A stretch of 64,000 bases of DNA from contig NZ_QEQL01000005.1 of the NCBI RefSeq assembly GCF_003097135.1, positions 310,001-374,000 of the forward strand. Direction: 5' to 3'. This DNA is from Pseudomonas sp. URIL14HWK12:I12. GTDB taxonomy: Bacteria; Pseudomonadota; Gammaproteobacteria; Pseudomonadales; Pseudomonadaceae. Made by a program: the position numbers and the translations under genes. Shown here piece after piece: positions 23,497 to 32,396 of the stretch. How positions within the stretch are numbered: the stretch's first letter is position 1; each line of letters opens with the position of its first letter. The notes under the pieces are model-generated. The model saw only the letters and a list, made by a program, of their open reading frames with translations, was not told the origin of the DNA and ran no database searches.

Positions 23497-24297
23497 ATGC
23501 CAGCAATCACACTCACCACCCTGCACAAGCTCAAGGCGCAGGGTGAAAAAATAACAATGCTGACCTGCTATGACGCCACCTTCGCCCATGCTGCGAGCCA
23601 GGCGGGCGTCGAGATACTGCTGGTGGGCGACTCCCTCGGCATGGTCCTGCAGGGTCACGACAGCACCCTGCCGGTGACCACCGCCGAAATGGCCTACCAC
23701 ACTGCCTGCGTCAAACGCGGTAACCAAGGGGCGCTGATTCTGGCGGATCTACCGTTCATGGCGTGCGCCACAGCCGAACAGGCCTTTACCCACTGCACAA
23801 CGCTGATGCAGGCCGGCGCGCATATGGTCAAGCTCGAAGGCGCCAGCTGGCTGGCCAGCACCGTCACGCAGTTGGCTGACCGCGGCATTCCCAGTTGCGT
23901 GCACCTGGGGCTCACGCCGCAGTCGGTGAACGTGTTCGGCGGCTATAAGGTACAGGGCCGCGAACAGGCCCAGGCTGAGAAGCTACTCGCCGACGCGCTG
24001 GCCCTCGAACAGGCCGGCGCCGCCATGCTGCTGCTTGAATGCGTGCCAACCACGCTGGCGGCCGAGGTCACTCGCGCAGCCAAGGTGCCGGTGATCGGCA
24101 TCGGGGCAGGCGTAGAGACCGACGGCCAGGTGCTGGTGCTGCACGACATGCTCGGGCTGTCGCTGAGCGGGCGTACCGCTCGTTTCGTGCGTAACTTCAT
24201 GCACGGCCAGCCCGACATCGCCAGCGCACTGCGCGCCTACGTCAGTGCCGTCAAGGACCAGTCCTTCCCTGCCAGCGAACACGGATTCAACGCATGA
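23497..24297 (+). CDS. panB: 3-methyl-2-oxobutanoate hydroxymethyltransferase
   Basis: First step of pantothenate synthesis: methylene-THF plus 2-oxoisovalerate gives ketopantoate. The 266 residues form a TIM barrel with LLVGDSLGMVLQGHDSTLPV (about 42-61) carrying metal ligands, VKLEGA, and GIGAG near the C-terminus. A GAGGAA site lies about eight bases before the ATG. Its stop overlaps panC by four bases. The substrate comes from the branched-chain pathway encoded at 1.6-4.9 kb. Confidence 0.97.
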   Translation: MPAITLTTLHKLKAQGEKITMLTCYDATFAHAASQAGVEILLVGDSLGMVLQGHDSTLPVTTAEMAYHTACVKRGNQGALILADLPFMACATAEQAFTHCTTLMQAGAHMVKLEGASWLASTVTQLADRGIPSCVHLGLTPQSVNVFGGYKVQGREQAQAEKLLADALALEQAGAAMLLLECVPTTLAAEVTRAAKVPVIGIGAGVETDGQVLVLHDMLGLSLSGRTARFVRNFMHGQPDIASALRAYVSAVKDQSFPASEHGFNA

Positions 24298-25151
24298 TCA
24301 CCCTCGACAACGTTCAGGCGCTGCGTGCAGCAGTCGCACAGGCCCGCGCGCGCGGGCAGCGCATCGCCTTCGTCCCGACCATGGGCAACCTGCACGACGG
24401 CCATATCGCACTGGTTACCCGGGCGCAGGAAGATGCGGCCTTCGTGGTGGCGAGCATTTTCGTCAACCCCATGCAGTTCGGTGCCAACGAAGACCTCGAC
24501 AAATACCCGCGCACCCTCGCTGCCGACCAGCAGCGCCTGGAGGCTGCCGGTTGTGACCTGCTGTTCGCCCCGACAGTGGCTGAAATGTACCCCGGTGGCA
24601 TGGCCGTGCAGACCCGCGTCAGCGTGCCGGAGCTTGGCCAAGAGCTGTGCGGGGCCAGCCGGCCCGGGCACTTCGATGGGGTTACTACAGTTGTCAGCAA
24701 GCTGTTCAACATGGTGCAGCCTGACGTCGCCGTGTTTGGCCAGAAGGATTACCAGCAGCTGGCGGTCATTCGCGCGATGGTGCGCGACTTGAACATGCCC
24801 GTTCGAATCGTTGGCGCCCCGACCGTGCGTGCCGAGGACGGCCTGGCGCTGTCTTCGCGCAACGGCTTTCTCGATGCCGCCCAACGGGCGGTGGCGCCAG
24901 TGCTCTACCGGGTAATCAGCGAAATGGCTCAGGCCCTGCGCGCGGGCGACAAGGGTTTCCAGGCCCTGATGACACGCTACAGGCAACAGATCGTGGCCAG
25001 CGGGCTGCGCCTGGATTACCTGGAAATCCGCCATGGCCAGAGCCTGCGCCCCGCCCGCGCCGAAGACCGTGACCTGGTCATCCTGGTGGCCGCTTGGAAC
25101 GGCACCACGCGGCTGATCGACAATCTGCACCTGGAGCTGGCGGCCGATTGA
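24294..25151 (+). CDS. panC: Pantothenate synthetase (pantoate--beta-alanine ligase)
   Basis: ATP-dependent ligation of pantoate and beta-alanine. The 285 residues have the nucleotidyltransferase motif P-T-M-G-N-L-H-D-G-H (about 28-37), F-V-N-P-M-Q-F, GQKDYQQLAVIRAMV, and the KMSKS-equivalent LALSSRNGFL (about 184-193). Translationally coupled to panB. panD, which often follows, is not present in the 204-nt gap before pgi. Confidence 0.97.
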   Translation: MITLDNVQALRAAVAQARARGQRIAFVPTMGNLHDGHIALVTRAQEDAAFVVASIFVNPMQFGANEDLDKYPRTLAADQQRLEAAGCDLLFAPTVAEMYPGGMAVQTRVSVPELGQELCGASRPGHFDGVTTVVSKLFNMVQPDVAVFGQKDYQQLAVIRAMVRDLNMPVRIVGAPTVRAEDGLALSSRNGFLDAAQRAVAPVLYRVISEMAQALRAGDKGFQALMTRYRQQIVASGLRLDYLEIRHGQSLRPARAEDRDLVILVAAWNGTTRLIDNLHLELAAD

Positions 25152-25355
25152 TCGTGCGCCCGGATGACCGGCGGGTCATCTGGGCGTATGCTCTAGGGCA
25201 TGTGGCCAAGGGCCGCGTTGGGAAATCGTACCGGCCATGCGGTCAGATCCGTGCAGACAACTGCCGGCTGTCGCCGTAGGGTGCACATTCCACGCAACCG
25301 GCCTGCCGCCCGAATGTCCATAGAGGCAGCACACGCAATAAGGAATCCCGCCGCG

Positions 25356-27020
25356 ATGCCGTACTACCGTACCCCCCACGACGTGACCACCCTGCCCGCC
25401 TGGCAGGCGCTGAGCGATCACCGCGCTGCCATGAAAGGCTTCAGCATGCGCGAAGCCTTCGCCGCCGAGCCCGATCGCTTCAAGCGCTTCTCACTCAGCG
25501 CTTGCGGGCTGTTCCTCGACTACTCGAAAAACCTGATCACCCAGCAGACCCTCGACCAACTGGTGCAACTGGCCAATGAGGTGAATCTGCAAGAGGCGAT
25601 CACCGCCATGTTCAGCGGCGAGATCCTCAACGCTTCGGAGAACCGCCCTGCCCTGCATACCGCCCTGCGCCGGCCGGTAGGCGACAAGCTCAAGGTCAAC
25701 GGCACTAACGTCATGCCGGAAGTCCACAAGGTGCTGAACCAGATGACCGAGCTGGTCACGCGGGTTCACGACGGCCTGTGGCGCGGCTACACCGAAAAGC
25801 CCATCACCGATGTCGTGAACATCGGTATCGGCGGCTCGTTCCTGGGCCCCGAGCTGGTGTCCGAGGCGCTGCTGCCCTACGCGCAGAAAGGCGTGCGCTG
25901 CCATTACCTGGCCAATATCGACGGCAGTGAGTTCCACGAACTCGCTGCGCGCCTGCATGCCGAGACTACGCTGTTCATCGTTTCGTCGAAGTCTTTCGGC
26001 ACCCTCGAAACCCTGAAGAATGCCCAGGCAGCCCGCGCCTGGTACTTGGCCCAAGGCGGCTCGGAGGCTGAGCTGCATCGGCACTTCATCGCTGTGTCGA
26101 GCAACAACGCGGCCGCGGTGGCCTTCGGGATCCGCGAAGAGAATATCTTCCCGATGTGGGACTGGGTAGGCGGCCGCTACTCGCTGTGGTCGGCCATCGG
26201 CTTGCCGATCGCCATGAGCATCGGCACCGCCAACTTCAAGGAGCTGCTCTCTGGTGCCTATACCATGGACCAGCACTTCCAGACGGCGCCCTTCGAAAGC
26301 AACATGCCGGTGTTGTTGGCTCTGCTGGGGGTCTGGTACGGCAACTTCTGGGATGCGCAGAGCCACGCGATCCTGCCGTACGACCATTACCTGCGCAACA
26401 TCACCAAGCACCTGCAGCAGTTGGACATGGAGTCCAATGGCAAGAGCGTGCGCCAGGATGGCAGCCCGGTTACCACCGATACTGGCCCGGTGATCTGGGG
26501 TGGCGTGGGCTGTAACGGCCAGCATGCCTACCACCAACTGCTGCACCAAGGCACCCAACTGATCCCGGCCGACTTCATCGTACCGGTGGTGAGCTTCAAC
26601 CCCGTATCGGACCACCATCAGTGGCTGTTCGCCAACTGCCTGTCGCAGAGCCAGGCTCTGATGCTGGGCAAAACGCGTGAAGAGGCCGAGGCCGAGCTGC
26701 GTGAAAAGGGCATGACGGACGAGGCCATCCAGGCGCTGGCCCCGCACAAGGTGATCCCTGGCAATCGCCCGAGCAATACCCTTGTGGTAGAGCGCATCAG
26801 CCCCCGCCGCCTGGGCGCTTTGGTGGCGATGTACGAACACAAAGTGTTTGTGCAGAGCGTGATCTGGGGCATCAATGCTTTCGACCAATGGGGTGTCGAG
26901 CTGGGCAAGGAATTGGGCAAAGGGGTGTATCAGCGCCTGATCGGCGGCATCGAAGAGCCGGCTGAAGATGCATCCACACAAGGCCTGATCGACTTCTTCC
27001 GCAGCCGCCACCGCGGCTGA
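25356..27020 (+). CDS. pgi: Glucose-6-phosphate isomerase
   Basis: Interconverts glucose-6-P and fructose-6-P. ATG 25356 with AAGGA upstream gives 554 residues, the usual size, although the frame is open 52 codons further. Family signatures: NIGIGGSFLGPELV (about 155-168), FIVSSKSFGTLET, the catalytic Glu region DWVGGRYSLWSAIGLP (about 268-283), and the C-terminal catalytic Lys in INAFDQWGVELGKELG. It follows panBC in the same direction but with a 204-nt gap, so it may have its own promoter. Confidence 0.97.
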   Translation: MPYYRTPHDVTTLPAWQALSDHRAAMKGFSMREAFAAEPDRFKRFSLSACGLFLDYSKNLITQQTLDQLVQLANEVNLQEAITAMFSGEILNASENRPALHTALRRPVGDKLKVNGTNVMPEVHKVLNQMTELVTRVHDGLWRGYTEKPITDVVNIGIGGSFLGPELVSEALLPYAQKGVRCHYLANIDGSEFHELAARLHAETTLFIVSSKSFGTLETLKNAQAARAWYLAQGGSEAELHRHFIAVSSNNAAAVAFGIREENIFPMWDWVGGRYSLWSAIGLPIAMSIGTANFKELLSGAYTMDQHFQTAPFESNMPVLLALLGVWYGNFWDAQSHAILPYDHYLRNITKHLQQLDMESNGKSVRQDGSPVTTDTGPVIWGGVGCNGQHAYHQLLHQGTQLIPADFIVPVVSFNPVSDHHQWLFANCLSQSQALMLGKTREEAEAELREKGMTDEAIQALAPHKVIPGNRPSNTLVVERISPRRLGALVAMYEHKVFVQSVIWGINAFDQWGVELGKELGKGVYQRLIGGIEEPAEDASTQGLIDFFRSRHRG

Positions 27021-27062
27021 TCTGGCAGGGCCTTGCGGGCGATCGCAGGGCCACCTCTGACG

Positions 27063-27926
27063 ATGGAAGCACTGCGCCGGCGCCTAGAAAGCCAGGTCAT
27101 GGCCCTGACGGGGCTCTCGCTTGGCCAACTGGATCTGGACAACCCACCGGGTGACCCTGGCTTGTTCGGGCCAGGGGCCGCGCCTTGGCAAGTCCATCGC
27201 GACTTTCCCAGCATGATGATCGGCGGTATCTCAGCCCTGATGCTGCAGATGCTTCACCCCTTGGCGCTCGCCGGGGTGTGGGACCACTCCAACTTTCGCC
27301 AGGACATGCTGGGTAGGCTGCGCCGCACCAGCCAGTTCATCGCCGGCACTACGTTCGGCTCTACCCACGACGCCAACTGGCTGATCGACAAAGTGGTTGG
27401 CATTCATCGCGGCGTTACCGGTACCGCACCGGATGGGCGCCCCTATGCAGCCAGCGACCCGGCGCTGCTGACCTGGGTTCATGTAGCGGAGGTGAGCCAG
27501 TTTCTCGCGGCGCACCTGCGCTACGTCAACCCCGAGATGCCCGCCACCGAACAGGACCGCTACTATGACGAGATTGCCCTGATCGCCACCCGGCTGGGGG
27601 CCACGCAGGTTCCACGGTCGCGAGCGCAGGTTACCGAGTACCTAGAGCAACAGCGTGCAGAACTGGTGTGCGACAGCCGCTGTCGCGAGGTGGTGCGCTT
27701 GCTGTTGAACGCCCCATCACCCAGCCACCTGGTCAAGCCGGCTGGCCAAGTGATGATAAGGGCTGGGGTCGACTTGCTACCCAGCTGGGCGCGAGCCCAA
27801 CTGGGGCTCAGCCCACAACCCGCCGCGCACTATGCGGCCCGGGCGCTGGCGCCTGTCCTGCGCTGGGCGGTGCGCAATGGTTCCTACACGCGAGCCTGTC
27901 GACGGCTGGGCTTGGGCGACGCCTGA
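27063..27926 (+). CDS. MpaB-family (DUF2236) oxygenase-like protein
   Basis: Protein of 288 residues in the latex-clearing-protein/MpaB DUF2236 family, whose studied members are heme proteins. Conserved elements include H-R-D-F-P-S-M-M-I-G-G, MLHPLALAGVWDHSNFRQD (about 63-81), TTFGSTHDANWLIDKVVGIH, and L-L-T-W-V-H-V-A-E. The repeated His residues are plausible metal or heme ligands. Start uncertain: ATG 27063 or TTG 27033. It is 42 nt after pgi and may be co-transcribed. Substrate unknown. Confidence 0.8.
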   Translation: MEALRRRLESQVMALTGLSLGQLDLDNPPGDPGLFGPGAAPWQVHRDFPSMMIGGISALMLQMLHPLALAGVWDHSNFRQDMLGRLRRTSQFIAGTTFGSTHDANWLIDKVVGIHRGVTGTAPDGRPYAASDPALLTWVHVAEVSQFLAAHLRYVNPEMPATEQDRYYDEIALIATRLGATQVPRSRAQVTEYLEQQRAELVCDSRCREVVRLLLNAPSPSHLVKPAGQVMIRAGVDLLPSWARAQLGLSPQPAAHYAARALAPVLRWAVRNGSYTRACRRLGLGDA

Positions 27927-28016
27927 CCGGCTGAGGCAATGCCGCGCTTCCCGCGCATTGAACCGCCACCTCGTGCGATACTCCAAGGCACTTTTGATCG
28001 ACGAAGCGGAACGTTC

Positions 28017-30953
28017 ATGCCCAAGGGATTGAAACGCGCAGGCCTAGTGGCGCTGATCGCCGTGGCCCTCTATAGCCTGGTAGGTTTTTTGGTGCTTCCG
28101 GGTATTGCACTGCGCATCGCCAATCAGCAATTGGCCCAATATGCCCGCGAGCCGGCGCGGCTGGAGCGCCTGGAGTTCAACCCCTTCAGCCTGGAGCTGA
28201 CGCTTTGGGGCCTGCGCATCGGCGCGCCCGGCAAAGAGCAGGTCGCCTTCGAGCGCCTGTACGCGAACCTGCAGCTCGATAGCCTCTGGACCGGCGCGCT
28301 GCACCTTGCCGATGTCGCCCTGGACCAGCCACGCACCGAACTGCGCTTCAAAAAAGACGGCTCGCTGAACCTGGCCAACCTCTTCGACCTGCCGCCAAGC
28401 CCCAGCAAGGCCGAAACGCCGCCGGGCAAGCCATTTCCGCTGCGTATCGATCGGATCGCCCTCGACAAGGGCTATCTGCATTTCAAGGATGAGCGGCCCA
28501 GCGAGCCGATCGAGTTCCTCTACGATGCGATGACGCTCGAGCTCAAGAACCTCAGCACGTTACCTGAGGACAACACCGACATGACCCTGGTCGCCAGCGG
28601 CCCCACAGGCGGGCGCATCGATTGGAAGGGCCAGTTCAGTTTGGCACCCATTACATCCAAGGGTACCTTCAAGGTCAGCGACGGCCGATTGAAAGTATGG
28701 TGGCCCTATGTGCGCGACGCGGTGCCGCTGGTGCTCAAGGACGGCCGTTTCGACTTCAGCGCCAACTACACCCTCGACCTTTCCCATACGACCGATTTCA
28801 CGCTGGAAGGCGCGGCATTGAGCCTTGCCCCCCTGAACCTGGACAGCGTCGATGGGCGCCCCCTGGTGCGCCTGGCCAAGTTGAGCGTTTCCCAAGCCTC
28901 CCTGAACCTCGCCAAGCAGCAGGTCATCCTCGGCAACCTGCGCAGCGAAGGGTTCGAAACCTGGGCAGCCCGGGAGAAAGATGGCGAGCTCGATTGGCAG
29001 AAACTGTTAGCACCCAAGGCCAAGGCGCCCACCGCTGCCGAGAAACAGGCACCGGCCAGCGCTACCCCAGCGCCAGCACAGGCTAAACGCAGCGAAACCG
29101 CGCCTGCCAAACCGTGGCAGGTCGTGCTTCAGCATGCGCAACTTGCCAGCAACACGTTGCACCTGGCTGATCGAGTGCCGGAGAACCCCGTTGCCCTCGA
29201 CCTTACCCCGCTCAACCTTGAGCTGAACAACTTCGACACCCTCGGCGGCAAACCTTTCGAGCTGAAACTCGACACAGGCGTAGGCCGCCAGGGCAAGCTG
29301 CGCGCCAGCGGGCAGGTCAACCTCAAGCCGGTCAGCGCCAACCTGAAAGTCGCTACCCAAGACATCGACCTGCGGCTGGCACAAGCCTACATCAGCCCCT
29401 TTGTGCGCCTGGAGCTGCGCAGTGGCCTGCTCGACAGCGACCTGGCAGTGAACCTCAAAAGCACCGAGCCACTGGCCTTTGGCGTGACCGGTAATGCGCA
29501 GGTCAACCAGTTGCACACCCTCGATACGATCAAGTCGCGCGACCTGGTGCGGTGGCAGAAACTGGATGTGCAAGGGCTGGATTATCAGCAGGGGGGCGGC
29601 CTGGCCATTGCCCAGCTCAAGGTAGACAAGCCCTACGCACGCTTCATGATCAACGAAGATCAAAGCACCAACATCGATGACCTGATCATCGCGCAGCCCC
29701 ATGAGAAGAACGCAGCCCAGGCGAAGGCCAAAGCTGCCAAGGAGCCGCCGATGCCGATCCGCATCGGCGGCATTACGCTTCATGATGGCTCGGCCAACTT
29801 TGCCGATTTCAGCCTCACCCCCAACTTCGCTACAGCCATTCAGCAGTTGGAGGGCCAGATCGGGGCGCTGGACAACACCCAGCCCAAGGCCGCGAAGGTG
29901 GACATCAAGGGCCGGGTGGACCGCTATGCACCGGTGACCATCGCCGGCAGCCTCATTCCCTTCGACCCGCTCAATAGCCTCGACATCGCCACCAGCTTCA
30001 AACGTGTCGAGCTGACCACCCTCACGCCCTACTCCGGCAAGTTCGCTGGGTATCGCATCCGCAAGGGCCGCCTTACCCTGGACCTGCACTACAAGATCCG
30101 CCAGGGGCAGCTGGAGGCGGAGAACAACGTGTTGGTCGAGCAATTGCAACTGGGTGACAAAGTCGACAGCCCCGATGCCACCAACCTCCCGATCAAACTC
30201 GCTGTCGCCCTGCTCAAAGATAACCAAGGCAGAATCTCCATTGCCTTGCCGATCAAGGGCGACCTCAACAACCCCCAGTTCTCGGTGATGCCAATCGTGT
30301 GGCAGACCCTGCGTAACCTAGTGGTGCGCGCTGCCGCGGCGCCCTTCAAGCTGCTCGGCGGGCTGGTGCATGGTGCAGGCCAGGAAGACCTGAGCAATGT
30401 CGATTTCGCCCCGGGCAGCGCAGAGCTCGATAGCACGGCCCAAGCCGGCTTGCTCAAGCTGGCCGACGCGCTCCGGCAGCGCCCGGAGCTGCGCCTGGAA
30501 GTCGAAGGCACCAGCGCAAAGAGCAGCGACGGCAGCCTGCTGGCGCGGCAACGGCTTGAGCGGGAGTACCAGAGCACCTGGTACAAGATTCTTCAGCGCC
30601 GGGGTGACAAGGTGCCTGCGCAGGCCTCAATGCTCGAAGTACCGGCAAGTGAAAAAGCGGCCTTGCTCGAAGGCATCTATCGCGCCCGGCTCAAGCAGCA
30701 ACCCCCCGCAGAATGGGCCCAGCTCAGCGACGAGGGCAGAGAGCAGAAACTGCGCGATGCCGTGATCGCTTCATGGAGTGACAGCACAGCGCTGCTGCGC
30801 CAGCTGGGGCAGCAGCGCGCCAGCGCCGTCAAAGGCTTCCTGGTGGAACAGGGCAAGTTGCCAGACGAGCGCGTATTCCTCATCGACGCCAGCTTGGTCG
30901 AGGCCGGCCAGGGCGGGAAAGTGGCCACCAATCTGCACTTGGATGCCGACTAA
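28017..30953 (+). CDS. DUF748 (AsmA-like) envelope protein
   Basis: Large protein of 978 residues with an N-terminal membrane anchor (about 8-28, LVALIAVALYSLVGFLVLPG) and a long periplasmic part. Two or more DUF748 regions resemble AsmA/TamB-type repeated beta folds, separated by a low-complexity Ala/Lys/Pro linker (about 335-370). Near the C-terminus, VDFAPGSAELDSTAQAGLLK (about 799-818) resembles an OmpA-type peptidoglycan-binding start. I chose ATG 28017 because the hydrophobic anchor then begins normally. AsmA-like proteins are linked to lipid transport between membranes; that role is inferred from fold only. Confidence 0.85.
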   Translation: MPKGLKRAGLVALIAVALYSLVGFLVLPGIALRIANQQLAQYAREPARLERLEFNPFSLELTLWGLRIGAPGKEQVAFERLYANLQLDSLWTGALHLADVALDQPRTELRFKKDGSLNLANLFDLPPSPSKAETPPGKPFPLRIDRIALDKGYLHFKDERPSEPIEFLYDAMTLELKNLSTLPEDNTDMTLVASGPTGGRIDWKGQFSLAPITSKGTFKVSDGRLKVWWPYVRDAVPLVLKDGRFDFSANYTLDLSHTTDFTLEGAALSLAPLNLDSVDGRPLVRLAKLSVSQASLNLAKQQVILGNLRSEGFETWAAREKDGELDWQKLLAPKAKAPTAAEKQAPASATPAPAQAKRSETAPAKPWQVVLQHAQLASNTLHLADRVPENPVALDLTPLNLELNNFDTLGGKPFELKLDTGVGRQGKLRASGQVNLKPVSANLKVATQDIDLRLAQAYISPFVRLELRSGLLDSDLAVNLKSTEPLAFGVTGNAQVNQLHTLDTIKSRDLVRWQKLDVQGLDYQQGGGLAIAQLKVDKPYARFMINEDQSTNIDDLIIAQPHEKNAAQAKAKAAKEPPMPIRIGGITLHDGSANFADFSLTPNFATAIQQLEGQIGALDNTQPKAAKVDIKGRVDRYAPVTIAGSLIPFDPLNSLDIATSFKRVELTTLTPYSGKFAGYRIRKGRLTLDLHYKIRQGQLEAENNVLVEQLQLGDKVDSPDATNLPIKLAVALLKDNQGRISIALPIKGDLNNPQFSVMPIVWQTLRNLVVRAAAAPFKLLGGLVHGAGQEDLSNVDFAPGSAELDSTAQAGLLKLADALRQRPELRLEVEGTSAKSSDGSLLARQRLEREYQSTWYKILQRRGDKVPAQASMLEVPASEKAALLEGIYRARLKQQPPAEWAQLSDEGREQKLRDAVIASWSDSTALLRQLGQQRASAVKGFLVEQGKLPDERVFLIDASLVEAGQGGKVATNLHLDAD

Positions 30954-31063
30954 GGCGTTCTACGGGCACAGCCGAGTCAGCGCCCTCTTGATACCCTGCC
31001 GCGGCGCCTCGTTCATCGAGGGGCGCCGCAGCGGGAATTATGGTTTTAAACAAGGAGTCACTC

Positions 31064-31681
31064 ATGAAATGGATGTATTTGCTGGTTCCCCTTACCGTTC
31101 TGGGGCCGTCGGCGGGCTTCGCCGCTACCTCTCCACTCCAGGCATTTCTCACCTGTGATGCTGACTCGCTAGCTATCGTGAACCAGCCAGGCCTCAAAGA
31201 GCGCATTCCCAGCACTGAGGTAAATGGCAAGGTCCGCTTCAGTGGAGGTAGCAAAACCAGCCTAGGTGAGCGCTGGATGTTCGACACGCCCATTACCCTC
31301 GAAGGGGTGACGCTGACCGGCTTTTTTATCGAGGATCAAGACTTGATGGGCTCTCGCATCATCGGGTCAGGCTTCTATACGCAGCAGGCTCCCGATGCAC
31401 TTTACGAACAACTGAAGAAGATGCCCTCCAGCCAGCTGGAATCAGCCCATGGCATCTATGCACGTGCACAGATCTGGTCACATAAACAATCGGGGTGGGT
31501 CGCCGAAAACGGCGATGAGCTCGCAGGTAAGCTGGTCACCGATACGGCGGAACGGGTGCTGATGGTTGAGCCCGCCGCAGCAGAGGTCGGCCACGGCAGC
31601 AAAGGCATGATCACCTGCTCCATTCAGGGCAATGTGACCCCCGCCATGCTCAAGACGACACGGCCAGATTTGATCGAATGA
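31064..31681 (+). CDS. Secreted protein of unknown function
   Basis: A 205-residue protein with an AAGGAG site before ATG 31064 and a clear Sec signal peptide (about 1-21, MKWMYLLVPLTVLGPSAGFA). The mature part has two widely spaced cysteines (F-L-T-C-D near 30 and M-I-T-C-S near 188) that could form a disulfide. I do not recognise a domain. It stands alone between the DUF748 gene and the convergent BON gene. Confidence 0.75.
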   Translation: MKWMYLLVPLTVLGPSAGFAATSPLQAFLTCDADSLAIVNQPGLKERIPSTEVNGKVRFSGGSKTSLGERWMFDTPITLEGVTLTGFFIEDQDLMGSRIIGSGFYTQQAPDALYEQLKKMPSSQLESAHGIYARAQIWSHKQSGWVAENGDELAGKLVTDTAERVLMVEPAAAEVGHGSKGMITCSIQGNVTPAMLKTTRPDLIE

Positions 31682-31688
31682 CACCCAC

Positions 31689-31716
31689 AAAAAAGCCCTG
31701 GCAACTGGCCAGGGCT
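31689..31716 (-). terminator. Intrinsic terminator of the BON-domain gene
   Basis: Read on the minus strand, the stem GCCCTGGC / GCCAGGGC (loop of five) is followed by a run of U residues. Two further foldbacks lie between it and the gene: GATCAG/CTGATC at 31725-31742 and ATGAAACC/GGTTTCAT at 31748-31771. The 3' untranslated region is thus about 90 nt and heavily structured. Confidence 0.85.
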
Positions 31717-31783
31717 CGAGGGGTGATCAGGTCCTTCTGATCTTCGCATGAAACCGGTGTTCGGGTTTCATAAAGGCGATGCC

Positions 31784-32128
31784 TTACTCCGATTTCAGGC
31801 CATCGGCCGATACAGATTTAACGCCTTTGATCTTCTTGGTGATAGCGACTGCTTGCTTCTTCTGGGTGTCGGTCACTTTCACTTGCGAGGACAGGGAAAC
31901 CACGCCGTGGTTGGTTTCAACGGTGATGTCGCTGCCTGGAATGCCTTTTTCGGTCAGCAGGTCGGCTTTGACTTTGGTGGTGATCCAGGTGTCAGAGCCT
32001 TCTTGTTTCGCGTCGTCTACAGTGTTGGCTGCCAGGACCATCGGGGCTTGGGTCGTCTGAGCGAAGGCAGGTACGCCCAGGCCAAGGGTCAGAGCGGTAG
32101 CGGCGGCAGCGATAGCAAACTTCTTCAT
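31784..32128 (-). CDS. BON domain periplasmic protein (OsmY-like)
   Basis: Exported protein of 114 residues. ATG 32128 has AGGAG upstream and starts a Sec signal peptide (MKKFAIAAAATALTLGLGVP, cleaved after A-F-A). One BON domain covers about 47-112, with DTWITTKVKADLLTEKGIPG and the glycine-containing core ITVETNHGVVSLSSQV. E. coli OsmY has two BON domains, while this one has a single copy. BON proteins bind phospholipid or peptidoglycan surfaces and are often stress induced. The unusual paired dyad 153-195 bases upstream is a candidate control site. Confidence 0.9.
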   Translation of the reverse strand: MKKFAIAAAATALTLGLGVPAFAQTTQAPMVLAANTVDDAKQEGSDTWITTKVKADLLTEKGIPGSDITVETNHGVVSLSSQVKVTDTQKKQAVAITKKIKGVKSVSADGLKSE

Positions 32129-32280
32129 ACGAGTAACTCCTGTTTTCTGGAAGCTCCCCCCGATGTTTTTGCAGTGGGGGCAGTTACAGCTTGGAGTTGC
32201 AGATCGCATGCCAGGTTCAAGATAAAAATAAATCTCTTTATTTTCAGCAGCTTATATCAGCCAACGCTTTTACCGCCTCG

Positions 32281-32323
32281 TGCAACTTGCAAGACACCCT
32301 TAACTGTTTGCGTGCAAGTTGCA
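32281..32323. promoter_or_regulatory. Paired TGCAA-N-TTGCA dyads upstream of the BON gene
   Basis: Two 11-bp palindromes, TGCAACTTGCA (32281-32291) and TGCAAGTTGCA (32313-32323), both preceded by CG, are centred 32 bp apart, about three helical turns. Together they also form an 11-bp inverted repeat. They lie between the pnp terminator and the BON gene. I do not recognise the binding protein. Confidence 0.5.
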
Positions 32324-32360
32324 GGCTGGGCAATACCTCACGCGAGAAATTCGCGGGCAC

Positions 32361-32388
32361 AAAAAAAGGCCCCGAAGGGCCTTTTTTT
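32361..32388 (-). terminator. Intrinsic terminator of the pnp operon
   Basis: AAAAAAAGGCCC...GGGCCTTTTTTT is a symmetric stem with a CGAA-type loop, lying nine bases past the pnp stop. It can end the long rimP-nusA-infB-rbfA-truB-rpsO-pnp transcript. Confidence 0.92.
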
Positions 32389-32396
32389 ACTGGCGC

